From Terriglobia bacterium (GTDB taxonomy: Bacteria; Acidobacteriota; Terriglobia; Terriglobales; Acidobacteriaceae), in the NCBI GenBank assembly GCA_020073465.1, contig JAIQFC010000023.1, positions 1 through 64,000 on the forward strand: a stretch of 64,000 nt of DNA. The letters run 5' to 3'. The first letter of the stretch is position 1. The number at the start of each line of letters is the position of its first letter. Below the pieces are notes generated by a model. That model saw only the letters and a program-made list of their open reading frames with translations, ran no database searches and was not told the DNA's origin. Both the position numbers and the translations under genes were made by a program. This document shows positions 40,597-48,404 of the stretch, in pieces.

Positions 40597-41346
40597 TTAC
40601 GGCAGAAATGCTTTTCCCTGCAACTCCTGAGCGGCTTGGGCCACATTCTCCGGCTTGCCGAGATCGCGCCAGTAGTATTCATCGGCGCGGAAGGCGAGGA
40701 TCTTCTCTCCCTGGCCGGCGACTCGCAGATACGAATTGATGATGGAGAAAACGCCTGGCTCCGACATCATCGGCAGGAAGCGTGGGGAGATGATGTGAAT
40801 ACCGGAGAAGGCTAGTGTCTGTGTGCTCTTTGGTGAGCGGACGAGTTCGGGTTGCTTATCGTGTCCGGAGCGGCGGCCGCAGAGTTCGTTGTTCTCGTCG
40901 AAGAGGAGGTAGCGCGAAGTCTCGCGGTCTTGCACCGCCAGCGTGGCCAGAGCTCTGCGGGCTGTGTGGGACTGCAGCATGCGTGGCAGATCGATCGTAC
41001 TGATCACATCGACATTGTGCACGAGAAACGGCTTGTCGGAGGAGTTGGAGCCTTCGAGAAAGAACCAGGCTGCCTTCTTGAGCCCACCGCCGGTATCGAG
41101 CAAGACATCTTCGCGCGACACCTCAATCCGCATGCCGAAGTTGTCATTCGCCTTCAGGTAATCGACGACCATGTCGGCAAAGTGATGCACGTTCACGATC
41201 ACTTCGCGAATCCCCAAGGTGCGCAGGCGGGAGAGGGTGATCTCCAGCAGCGTGCGGCCGGCGACTTCCACCAGCGCTTTGGGGCGATTGTCGGTAAGCG
41301 GACGCAGGCGCGTTCCGAGGCCGGCGGCCAAAATCATCGCCTTCAC
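40597..41346 (-). CDS. murU: MurU-like sugar-1-phosphate nucleotidyltransferase
   Basis: A 249-residue nucleotidyltransferase with the signature MKAMILAAGLGTRLRPLTDN and RPKALVEVAG, plus HNVDVISTIDL for metal binding. Its neighbour is an AmgK-like kinase, and the two overlap by four bases, so the likely role is N-acetylmuramate-1-phosphate uridylyltransferase in the peptidoglycan-recycling shortcut. A mannose-1-phosphate guanylyltransferase role is the main alternative; the gene pair argues for MurU. Confidence 0.82.
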   Translation of the reverse strand: MKAMILAAGLGTRLRPLTDNRPKALVEVAGRTLLEITLSRLRTLGIREVIVNVHHFADMVVDYLKANDNFGMRIEVSREDVLLDTGGGLKKAAWFFLEGSNSSDKPFLVHNVDVISTIDLPRMLQSHTARRALATLAVQDRETSRYLLFDENNELCGRRSGHDKQPELVRSPKSTQTLAFSGIHIISPRFLPMMSEPGVFSIINSYLRVAGQGEKILAFRADEYYWRDLGKPENVAQAAQELQGKAFLP

Positions 41347-42800
41347 CGGGCTGCCTTCTCCGACTCCAGCGTCTCCGACGCCATTCTGTCCAATTCGCGA
41401 TGGTGTACCACCACCTCGACGTTGGTTCGTCCGCGCAAACGCTTCGCCACCTGCTCGGCGAGATAAACGGAGCGATGCTGGCCTCCGGTGCAGCCGAACG
41501 ACACCATCAAGTTCTTGAAACCGCGCTTCTGATAGTTGTTCACGCTGGCATCCACCAAAGACATCACGCTGGCGAGAAACTGGTGCACGCTCTCCTGCTG
41601 GTTGAGATAGTCGATGACCGGAGCATCTCTTCCCGTCAGGGGCTTGAACCGATCCTCGCGTCCGGGATTCGGCAGGCTGCGGCCGTCGAAAATGAATCCG
41701 CCGCCATTGCCGGTTTCATCTTTTGGCAATCCGCGGTGGAAGGAAAAACTGAAGATCCGCACGATCAGGTTGTCGGCGTCGGATGCCAGGCCCTGTAGCT
41801 TCTCCGACGCCAGCATGCTGTTGAAGGCGTCCATCAGCGTGGGCAACGCGATGGGCAGGGTCACGTTGTGCAGCAGCCAGCGGACGTTCTTCAGGGCGTA
41901 GGGCACGCTCTGCAGGAAGTGGACCTTGCGCTCATAAAATCCGCGAAAGCCATACGCGCCCAGCGCCTGCATGATGCGGATGTAGACGTAGGCGTAGTAG
42001 TGCCGCATGAAGCCTTCGCGGCCAAGGTCGGTGAACGCGGCAAGTTTGTCGAGATAGTGATCAAGGAGTTGCTGCCGAAGTTCCGGCGGCAGATCGGCCT
42101 TGGCATCGTAGAGAAGCGAAGCGACATCGTATTGCAGCGCGCCTTTGCGGCCGCCCTGGTAATCCAGGAAGAACGGATGGCCGTTGTGCAGCATCACATT
42201 GCGCGACTGGAAGTCACGATACAGGAAGTATTCGCGGTCCGCGCTCAGCAGGAATTTCGTCAGGCGGCTGAAATCGTCCTCCAGCGCCTGTTCGTTGAAT
42301 GGGATACCGGCGAGCCTCAGAAAGTAATATTTGAAATAGTTCAGATCCCAGGCGATGGACTGGCGATCGAAACTGCCCCGCGGGTAACAGACCTTGTAGT
42401 TAAGGTCGCGGGCAGCTTCGATCTGAAAGCGTGGCAGGGTGGCGACGACTTCACGGTAAGCGTCAATTGCTTGTGGGGAAATCGTCTCGCCCGCTCGATT
42501 CTTCGAGAGGAACTCAAACAGCGTGGTGTCGCCCAGGTCCTCCTCGAGGTAGGCGCCCTGGTTCAAATCTTCCGCATAAATTTCCGGTACGGGCAGGCCG
42601 TGACGGCGAAAATGCCGCGAGAATTCGAGGAATGCGGCGTTCTCTTCCCGAACGTTGTACAGGATTCCAATCGCACTGAATTTGTCGTTGGCGAGCCGGA
42701 TGATATTGCGACCGGAGCCGCTGAACTGGCCTTGCAGCGGCTGCACGCGCTCGGCAGGCGAGTGGAAATGCTGCTCAAAGAGTTTCTGGAGAACGTCCAT
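41343..42800 (-). CDS. AmgK-like sugar kinase fused to RapZ C-terminal domain
   Basis: A 485-residue two-domain protein. Residues 1-340 are an aminoglycoside-phosphotransferase-fold kinase like AmgK (anomeric MurNAc/GlcNAc kinase), with the catalytic YRDFQSRN (194-201, D196) and DYQGG (213-217). Residues about 344-471 match the C-terminal domain of RapZ: SFSFHRGLPKDETGNGGGFI, FDGRSLPNPG, FKPLTGRDAPV and GCTGGQHRSVYLAEQVAKRL. In enterobacteria that domain senses glucosamine-6-phosphate and binds RNA. The RapZ N-terminal P-loop domain is absent. The stop overlaps the murU start. The ATG at 42800 lacks a clear ribosome binding site. Confidence 0.88.
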   Translation of the reverse strand: MDVLQKLFEQHFHSPAERVQPLQGQFSGSGRNIIRLANDKFSAIGILYNVREENAAFLEFSRHFRRHGLPVPEIYAEDLNQGAYLEEDLGDTTLFEFLSKNRAGETISPQAIDAYREVVATLPRFQIEAARDLNYKVCYPRGSFDRQSIAWDLNYFKYYFLRLAGIPFNEQALEDDFSRLTKFLLSADREYFLYRDFQSRNVMLHNGHPFFLDYQGGRKGALQYDVASLLYDAKADLPPELRQQLLDHYLDKLAAFTDLGREGFMRHYYAYVYIRIMQALGAYGFRGFYERKVHFLQSVPYALKNVRWLLHNVTLPIALPTLMDAFNSMLASEKLQGLASDADNLIVRIFSFSFHRGLPKDETGNGGGFIFDGRSLPNPGREDRFKPLTGRDAPVIDYLNQQESVHQFLASVMSLVDASVNNYQKRGFKNLMVSFGCTGGQHRSVYLAEQVAKRLRGRTNVEVVVHHRELDRMASETLESEKAAR

Positions 42801-42910
42801 GAAGAATTGTCAACGGTTCAGGTTTGCACGGATCACCACAAAGATAACATCATGGCCATCGCTGAGCGGACTATTAGCTTCTAAGTCGGGGTGCATTTGA
42901 GTACATGAAG

Positions 42911-42964
42911 ATGCACGCAAGATCCTTCACTCCGCCTGAAGAGCGGCTGCGCTCAGGATGACGC
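42911..42964. repeat. Family A repeat between the AmgK-RapZ and decarboxylase genes
   Basis: CAAGATCCTTCACTCCGCCT and GCTGCGCTCAGGATGACGCC are the two ends of the TCCTTCG...CTCAGGATGACA element, here with a decayed centre. Confidence 0.7.
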
Positions 42965-42972
42965 CGGACACA

Positions 42973-44433
42973 TCAGGGATGATGAGCTCGAACTGCATCA
43001 CCAGTCTTTTCTGCTTCTTCCCGGATACGTTCCCAGGCCCGCTCAACATGCCGTGCCTGCGTGTGGGTCTGGCCGACGGAGAGGCGCAGCGTGAGTTTCC
43101 CGTTGAGCTTGGTGTGGGTGAGGAAGAGATCGCCGCTGCGGTTCAGGCGGTCCATGATGGTCTGATTTGCCGTATCTCCACTTTTGTGGCGGAAGCAGAC
43201 CAGGTTCAGCGGGGCGGGTGCTGCCAGCTCGAAGCGGGCATCTTTGCGAACCCACTCCGCGAACTGCTGCGCCAGTTTTACGTGCTGACGGATGTGATGC
43301 TGCAGGCCCTCGACGCCGTAGTGGCGGATGACGAACCACAACTTGAGCGAGCGAAAGCGGCGGCCGAGCTGGATGTGCCAATCGCGATAGTCGATGACGG
43401 CTCCTGATTCCGTGGCCTGGTTGCGCAGGTATTCCGGCAAGATGCTCAGCGTCTGAATCAGCGCCTTGCGATCAGCGACCCAGAAGCAGTTGCAGTCGAA
43501 GTTGGTGAACATCCACTTGTGCGGATTGAAGTTGTAGCTGTCGGCGAGTTCGACGCCGTTGTGAAAGTGGCGGAATTCAGGACAGAGTGCAGCGGTCCCC
43601 GACATGGCGGCGTCTACGTGCAACCAGAGATTATGCTGGCGGCAAATTTCTCCGATCTGTTTGACCGGGTCCATGGCATTGGAAGAAGTCGTGCCAACGG
43701 TGGCGCACACGAAGCAGGGAGTCAGGCCGGCGAGCTTGTCGGTCTCAATCTGGCGGGCGAGGGCCTCCGGACGCATGGCGAAGTTCTGGTCGACTTCGAT
43801 CAAGCGCAGGTTCTCGACGCCGATCCCGGCGATCATTGCGGCCTTTTCCAGAGACGAATGCGTTTGGGTCGACGCGTAGGCGACGATGCGGCCATCGCAT
43901 CCCTTTTTGTTGCTCGTGTACTGGGTGGCGCGCTCGCGACCGGCCAGCAGAGCACAGAGCGCGGCGCTCGAAGCCGTGTCTTGAATCACGCCACCGCCGG
44001 TCTTCGACGACAGGAACTTCTCCGGCAAGCCGAGCATCGAGACCAGCCAGTCTAATACATGGGTTTCGAGTTCGGTGCACGCTGGGCTGGTCGACCAAAG
44101 CATTCCCTGCACGCCCAATCCTGAAGAGAGAAGATCACCGAGAATTCCTGGCCCGGATGCATTGCAGGGAAAGTATGCGAAGAAATTAGGAGACTGCCAG
44201 TGCGTGACTCCGGGCAGAATCAGTTTTTCGACGTCTCTCATCAGTGCGTCAAAAGGTTCGCCCTTTGCCGGAGGAGAAGCCGGCAATGAAGCGCGAATGT
44301 CTCCCGGCTTGACCTGCGAGAGCACCGGGAATGATTCGATACGCGATTGGTAGTCGGCGATCCAGTCCACCACGGCGTGACCGTGGCGGCGGAATTCGTC
44401 GGGCGTCATGTGGAAGGACTTTTCTTCAGGCAC
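42973..44433 (-). CDS. Group II PLP-dependent decarboxylase (aromatic-L-amino-acid type)
   Basis: A 486-residue PLP enzyme of the aromatic amino acid decarboxylase group. The PLP lysine is K306 in NFNPHKWM. Other family segments are LGDLLSSGLGVQGMLWSTSP, GGGVIQDTASSAALCALLAG and LWLHVDAAMSGTAALCPEFR. Substrate choice (tryptophan, tyrosine, DOPA or phenylacetaldehyde-forming variant) cannot be read reliably. The start used is GTG 44433 (PEEKSFHMTPDEF); ATG 44409 would give MTPDEFRRHGHAV, the more usual N-terminus. It is a single gene between repeats. Confidence 0.92.
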   Translation of the reverse strand: MPEEKSFHMTPDEFRRHGHAVVDWIADYQSRIESFPVLSQVKPGDIRASLPASPPAKGEPFDALMRDVEKLILPGVTHWQSPNFFAYFPCNASGPGILGDLLSSGLGVQGMLWSTSPACTELETHVLDWLVSMLGLPEKFLSSKTGGGVIQDTASSAALCALLAGRERATQYTSNKKGCDGRIVAYASTQTHSSLEKAAMIAGIGVENLRLIEVDQNFAMRPEALARQIETDKLAGLTPCFVCATVGTTSSNAMDPVKQIGEICRQHNLWLHVDAAMSGTAALCPEFRHFHNGVELADSYNFNPHKWMFTNFDCNCFWVADRKALIQTLSILPEYLRNQATESGAVIDYRDWHIQLGRRFRSLKLWFVIRHYGVEGLQHHIRQHVKLAQQFAEWVRKDARFELAAPAPLNLVCFRHKSGDTANQTIMDRLNRSGDLFLTHTKLNGKLTLRLSVGQTHTQARHVERAWERIREEAEKTGDAVRAHHP

Positions 44434-44493
44434 GTGGATTGACCTCAGAAGATACGGCCAGAGCAGATCGTATCAGAGCAGATCAGGGTTTTA

Positions 44494-44588
44494 CCTTCGT
44501 GAACCTTATAGTCCTTCGTGGTAGAAAATTCATGACCGCGAAGGACACCCTTCGGCTCCGCTCAGGGCAGGCTAAGGTTCACGAAGGA
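44494..44588. repeat. Nested repeat: family A variant inside a family C-type inverted repeat
   Basis: The outer arms CCTTCGTGAACCTTA (44495-44509) and TAAGGTTCACGAAGG (44574-44588) are perfect complements. Between them lies CCCTTCGGCTCCGCTCAGGG plus CAGGC (44549-44573), the variant also seen at 14799 and 22578. One mobile-looking repeat has apparently landed inside another. Confidence 0.8.
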
Positions 44589-44597
44589 AGTCGGGCT

Positions 44598-45362
44598 TCA
44601 GCTCAGGTGGCCGAAATAGAGGCGGGTTTTGTATTCGAATGCGACTTGGCCTTTGATGGCATGGGCATCGAAGATGCTCCTCAACTCGCGCGCCATCGGA
44701 TCATGCCTGGGATGCTCCGGCCCCGGCGCGTACGATGACGAAAGCAGCCGGCCTTCCAGACCTCCGTAGTCAAATTCCTGCCGCATGTCGAACGTACGCT
44801 CGTGAAATGGGGCCGGGTCGAAGAATTCGTTGACTGCGGCGGTCGTGTTCTCGTGGCGGACTTCCTGATAATCGGTCCCGTAGGTCAGCAGCAACTGCTC
44901 GTAGGCGCGAAGGAACGGCGTCGCATCGGTTCGACGCTCGTTCCACAAGAGCACCAGCCATCCACCGGGCCTGAGGATGCGCTCGAACTCTCGTCGCGCC
45001 CGCTCGCGATCAAACCAGTGCGCAGCCTGCGCGGCGCTGACGAAGTCCACGCTCTGGTCGGACAGCGTGGTCGCTTCTGCCGTTCCCGCTACGCTCTTGA
45101 AATTCGTAAACGCCGCCAGCAGTTGCTCACCCGCCTGCCGCATCTCGGCATTGGGCTCGACTCCGAAAACGCGGTTGCCGTTTTCCAGCAACATGCGCGT
45201 CCAGATCCCCGTGCCGGAGGCGATGTCGACGACGACGTGCGCGGGAGCCAGACCGCATTCGGACTTCAGCGTTTGCAGTACTTCCGGCGGATATCCCGGC
45301 CGGTAGCGGACGTAGTTCTCGACCCGATCGGAAAAGCGGCTGGTGGCGTTGGAAGCAGGCAT
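44598..45362 (-). CDS. Class I SAM-dependent methyltransferase
   Basis: A 254-residue methyltransferase. Motif I is VVDIASGTGIWTRML, the acidic residue at the end of strand 2 lies in VFGVEPNAEM, and motif II/III is VDFVSAAQAAHWFD followed by LRPGGWLVLLWNE. The layout resembles UbiE/trans-aconitate-type small-molecule methyltransferases. The substrate is unknown. The ATG at 45362 gives MPASNATSRFSDRV, the usual start for this group (RFSDRVENYVRYRPGYP). No operon partner is present; proB diverges upstream. Confidence 0.88.
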   Translation of the reverse strand: MPASNATSRFSDRVENYVRYRPGYPPEVLQTLKSECGLAPAHVVVDIASGTGIWTRMLLENGNRVFGVEPNAEMRQAGEQLLAAFTNFKSVAGTAEATTLSDQSVDFVSAAQAAHWFDRERARREFERILRPGGWLVLLWNERRTDATPFLRAYEQLLLTYGTDYQEVRHENTTAAVNEFFDPAPFHERTFDMRQEFDYGGLEGRLLSSSYAPGPEHPRHDPMARELRSIFDAHAIKGQVAFEYKTRLYFGHLS

Positions 45363-45542
45363 GCGAACCCCGGGGTGGCAAGATTTTTCAGCTTGCCAGA
45401 AAGCCATTCTAACGGCAGGATAGAGATGTTGTCCCTCCCCGCCGGGGTCACCGGGCTCTCCTGACCGGAGTTTTGCGGCAGCGAAGAAAAGAAGAAGAGC
45501 GAGACAAAGAAGCTGGCCCGGCTTGCAGCCATACAAACGAAC

Positions 45543-46298
45543 ATGAGAGTGGTCATCAAAGTCGGCACCAGCCTCATCGCCCCCGGGGGGCAGATTGACG
45601 CCAACCTGCTGCGCGCCATGGTCGATCAGTTTGACCTGACGCGGAATGAGTATTTGATCGTGACGTCGGGTGCCATTGCCGCCGGCATGTCGGGGCTGAG
45701 CCTGTCGAAACGCCCGAGCGACGTTCCGCGGATGCAGGCCTGCGCCGCCGTGGGCCAGAGCAAGCTGATGCACACGTACGAGCGCCTGTTCTTCGGCAAG
45801 AAGGTGGTGGCGCAACTTCTGCTTTCGAGCGATGACTTCACTTCTCCTGTGCGCTACCGCAATCTGCAGAATGCGCTGGCGGAACTGCTCTCGCTCGGAG
45901 TTGTACCGATCGTCAACGAGAATGACAGCGTGTCGGTACGCGAACTGGAAGGCGTTTTCGGCGATAACGACGAATTGAGCGCGCTGCTGGCAACCGCCGT
46001 GAAGGCGGACTGGCTGCTGCTGCTGACCGACGTTGATGGCTTCTACGTTCCCAACGGACGCAAGAAGCCGAAGCTGCAGCGTGTCATCCGCAAGCTCACG
46101 CCCGCTCTGGAAGCGCAATGCAATGGCAAGAGCGCGCTGGGGCGTGGCGGGATGATTTCCAAGCTGCGGGCGGCAAAACTGGCCAGCGAAGCGGGCGTGC
46201 ACGTGGCCATTGTCAATGGCCGCCATCCTCATGGAATTACGCTGGGGATGGAGCGCAAGATCGGAACTTATTTTCCTCCGGCGCAGGTGGAAGGCTGA
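45543..46298 (+). CDS. proB: Glutamate 5-kinase (no PUA domain)
   Basis: A 251-residue amino-acid kinase that phosphorylates glutamate as the first step of proline synthesis. It contains VVIKVGTSLI, VTSGAIAAGMSGL, VPIVNENDSV and GDNDELSALLAT. The C-terminal PUA domain of E. coli ProB is absent, a known short form. ATG 45543 has no ribosome binding site; TACAAA lies five bases upstream, so a leaderless start is possible. The stop overlaps the proA start (TGATG). Confidence 0.92.
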   Translation: MRVVIKVGTSLIAPGGQIDANLLRAMVDQFDLTRNEYLIVTSGAIAAGMSGLSLSKRPSDVPRMQACAAVGQSKLMHTYERLFFGKKVVAQLLLSSDDFTSPVRYRNLQNALAELLSLGVVPIVNENDSVSVRELEGVFGDNDELSALLATAVKADWLLLLTDVDGFYVPNGRKKPKLQRVIRKLTPALEAQCNGKSALGRGGMISKLRAAKLASEAGVHVAIVNGRHPHGITLGMERKIGTYFPPAQVEG

Positions 46299-47551
46299 TG
46301 TCGACAACGATCACCAGCCCGATAACGACAAAGGAAAAGCTGCTGCGCGCACGAGACGCTTCGGCGAAGCTTGCGCTGTTCTCGACGGACGAGAAGAACG
46401 CGCTGCTGCTGGCGATTGCCGACGCGATTGAAGCTGGATCGGACAGCATCCTTACGGCAAACCGTGAGGATGTGAAGACCTCCGGCCTTGAGGGCGCGAT
46501 GCGCGACCGGTTGCTGCTGACTCCGGAGCGGATCAAGGACATGGCACAGGGAGTGCGCGATGTGGCCGCGCTCGCGGATCCCATCGGTGAGACTCTGGCC
46601 GAATGGACGCGGCCCAACGGCCTGCGCATCCGCAAGCTGCGCGTGCCCCTGGGAGTTGTCGGAATCATCTACGAGTCGCGGCCCAACGTGACGGTAGACA
46701 CCGCCGTGCTGGCGCTGAAAACGGGCAATGCCATTGTGCTGCGTGGCGGCAAAGAAGCGGCTCAGAGCAACCAGCAGCTGGTTGAAATTCTTTCTGCCGT
46801 GCCGGGAGTGCCCGAGGGCGCGATCGAACTGCTGGATTCAAGCACGCGCCAGTCGGTGCAGGAACTGATCAAGGCGCGCGGGTTGGTCGATGTAATCATC
46901 CCCCGCGGCGGCGCTGGGCTGATCACCTTTGTCACGGAGAATTCTGCCGTTCCGGTCATTGAGACCGGAGCAGGGAACTGCCATATCTTCGTCGACGAAT
47001 CGGCGGATTTCGACATGGCAGACCGGATCGTCATCAACGCCAAGACGCAGCGGCCGTCGGTCTGCAACGCGGCAGAGAAGTTGCTGGTTCACCAGCGAGT
47101 TGCCAACGATTATGTCCCGCGCATTGTCCGGAAGCTGATTGAGGCCGGGGTCGAAGTTCGTGGCGACGGAAAATCGCGCAGCCTAGCCGCCGGTTTGCTG
47201 ATCGGCCCGGCCACCGAACAGGACTGGTACGAAGAATATCTGCGGTTGTGCATGGCGGTTCGCGTGGTGGCAAATGTGGATGAAGCAATCAGCCACATCA
47301 ACCATTACTCCACAAAACATTCCGACTCGATCGTCACGCGCGATGAAGCCAATGCCCGCAAGTTCCTGCGCGGCGTCGACTCGGCTGCAGTTTACTGGAA
47401 CGCCTCCACCCGCTTCACCGACGGGGCTGAGTTCGGCTTCGGCGCCGAGATGGGGATCAGCACGCAGAAACTCCACTGCCGCGGGCCCTTCGCGCTGGCG
47501 GAGCTGACTTCTTCCAAGTACGAGATTGTCGGGACCGGGCAGGTCAGGTAG
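46298..47551 (+). CDS. proA: Gamma-glutamyl phosphate reductase
   Basis: A 417-residue NADPH-dependent reductase converting glutamyl phosphate to glutamate semialdehyde. Family segments are PLGVVGIIYESRPNVTVDTA, VLRGGKEAAQSN, the catalytic cysteine in QRPSVCNAAEKLLVH and the end segment GFGAEMGISTQKLHCRGPFA. Standard length. ATG 46298 overlaps the proB stop, so the two enzymes of the proline pathway are translationally coupled, as is usual. Confidence 0.96.
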   Translation: MSTTITSPITTKEKLLRARDASAKLALFSTDEKNALLLAIADAIEAGSDSILTANREDVKTSGLEGAMRDRLLLTPERIKDMAQGVRDVAALADPIGETLAEWTRPNGLRIRKLRVPLGVVGIIYESRPNVTVDTAVLALKTGNAIVLRGGKEAAQSNQQLVEILSAVPGVPEGAIELLDSSTRQSVQELIKARGLVDVIIPRGGAGLITFVTENSAVPVIETGAGNCHIFVDESADFDMADRIVINAKTQRPSVCNAAEKLLVHQRVANDYVPRIVRKLIEAGVEVRGDGKSRSLAAGLLIGPATEQDWYEEYLRLCMAVRVVANVDEAISHINHYSTKHSDSIVTRDEANARKFLRGVDSAAVYWNASTRFTDGAEFGFGAEMGISTQKLHCRGPFALAELTSSKYEIVGTGQVR

Positions 47552-47582
47552 AACTCGGCCGAAGGCTGCTTTCCTACTCGCA

Positions 47583-47981
47583 TCAGCGCCAGACCGGAAC
47601 GCGCATCAGGTCAAAGTGATGGTCATACGTCCACACTTCCAACCTCAGGCGCGTAGCGAGAACCGCCACAGTCGCGTCGAATAATGTGATGGGTTGGTCG
47701 GCCAGTGCTTCAACTCTCGCTATAGCCTGCCGGTAGTCTTCTGGTGTGGGGTTGATCAGAGCCGTGTCAACCATATCGGCAAGCCAGTCTGAGGCTGCGC
47801 TTCTGCCAAGCCGGCGGAGAACCATGTTGTGGGCCTCAAGCAGGATCGGATAAGCGACCACAACCCTACGCTTCTCGCGAGCCAGCCTGCGCATTTCCGC
47901 GACCGCCTGCTCGTGGAACTCATCGCGCGGATCGACAGCTGCATAGAGCGGTCCGGTGTCCGCCAGCACGGGGTGCATCAT
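47583..47981 (-). CDS. vapC: PIN-domain toxin (VapC type)
   Basis: A 132-residue PIN-domain ribonuclease with acidic residues in VLADTGPLYAAVDP (D8), in LLEAHN (E49 region) and in LFDATVAVLA, then TYDHHFD near the C-terminus. It starts four bases inside the antitoxin's last codons (ATGA overlap). It is the second PIN toxin in the window and is not closely similar to the one at 40125-40550. It converges on proA. Confidence 0.9.
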   Translation of the reverse strand: MMHPVLADTGPLYAAVDPRDEFHEQAVAEMRRLAREKRRVVVAYPILLEAHNMVLRRLGRSAASDWLADMVDTALINPTPEDYRQAIARVEALADQPITLFDATVAVLATRLRLEVWTYDHHFDLMRVPVWR

Positions 47982-48220
47982 TTCTTCATGCCTGCCAGGT
48001 ACAGGTCATGGTTGATGCTTCCGTCGCTGCTCCCGCTCCCCCGTTTGGCCGGCCTGATCTTCAATGCCTTATAGGGGCGAAGAAATCCCCGCTCGCTCAG
48101 GTATTCCCGCAGGGCTGCCTGCAGCACCGTGGTGAGCGCGGGAGGGGTCTCTTGGGCTTGCAGGTAATTGTCCATCGCTTCGGCCAAGTCGTCCGGAAAC
48201 GTCATGGTGGCTCGTTTCAT
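47978..48220 (-). CDS. vapB: VapB-type antitoxin
   Basis: An 80-residue antitoxin beginning MKRATMTFPDDLAEAMDNYL, a ribbon-helix-helix N-terminus, with a C-terminal tail ending DGSINHDLYLAGMKK that should embrace the PIN toxin. The ATG at 48220 has a perfect TATAAT six bases upstream and no clear ribosome binding site, suggesting a leaderless mRNA. Direct repeats TGAAGTTGGTGA lie just upstream and may be its operator. Confidence 0.85.
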   Translation of the reverse strand: MKRATMTFPDDLAEAMDNYLQAQETPPALTTVLQAALREYLSERGFLRPYKALKIRPAKRGSGSSDGSINHDLYLAGMKK

Positions 48221-48226
48221 GCTTCC

Positions 48227-48280
48227 ATTATAGATGAGTAGGTGAAGTTGGTGAGATAAATGAAGTTGGTGATTTTGGTG
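48227..48280 (-). promoter_or_regulatory. VapB promoter and direct-repeat operator
   Basis: TATAAT (minus strand, 48227-48232) ends six bases before the vapB start codon. Upstream, TGAAGTTGGTGA (plus-strand reading) occurs at 48243-48254 and 48261-48272, 18 bases apart, with a partial third copy after 48274. The placement over the -35 area suits autorepression. Confidence 0.6.
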
Positions 48281-48404
48281 ATGCATCGACCCGGGCTCAA
48301 CCCGACCTCCGCTTCGACCCGAACGACAGGTTGGAGTCGCTCTCTCCAGAACCAACGGACACGCGCTCTGTGCTACCTTACCTTCTTCCACCGCCGGGAG
48401 CCCG

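Noticed and set aside
44598-46307. A 569-codon minus-strand frame continuing the methyltransferase upstream
   Set aside because: The methyltransferase starts at 45362; the remainder is antisense to proB.
48243-48280. CRISPR or minisatellite from the TGAAGTTGGTGA repeats
   Set aside because: Only two to three copies with an 18-bp period; placement over the vapB promoter suggests an operator.
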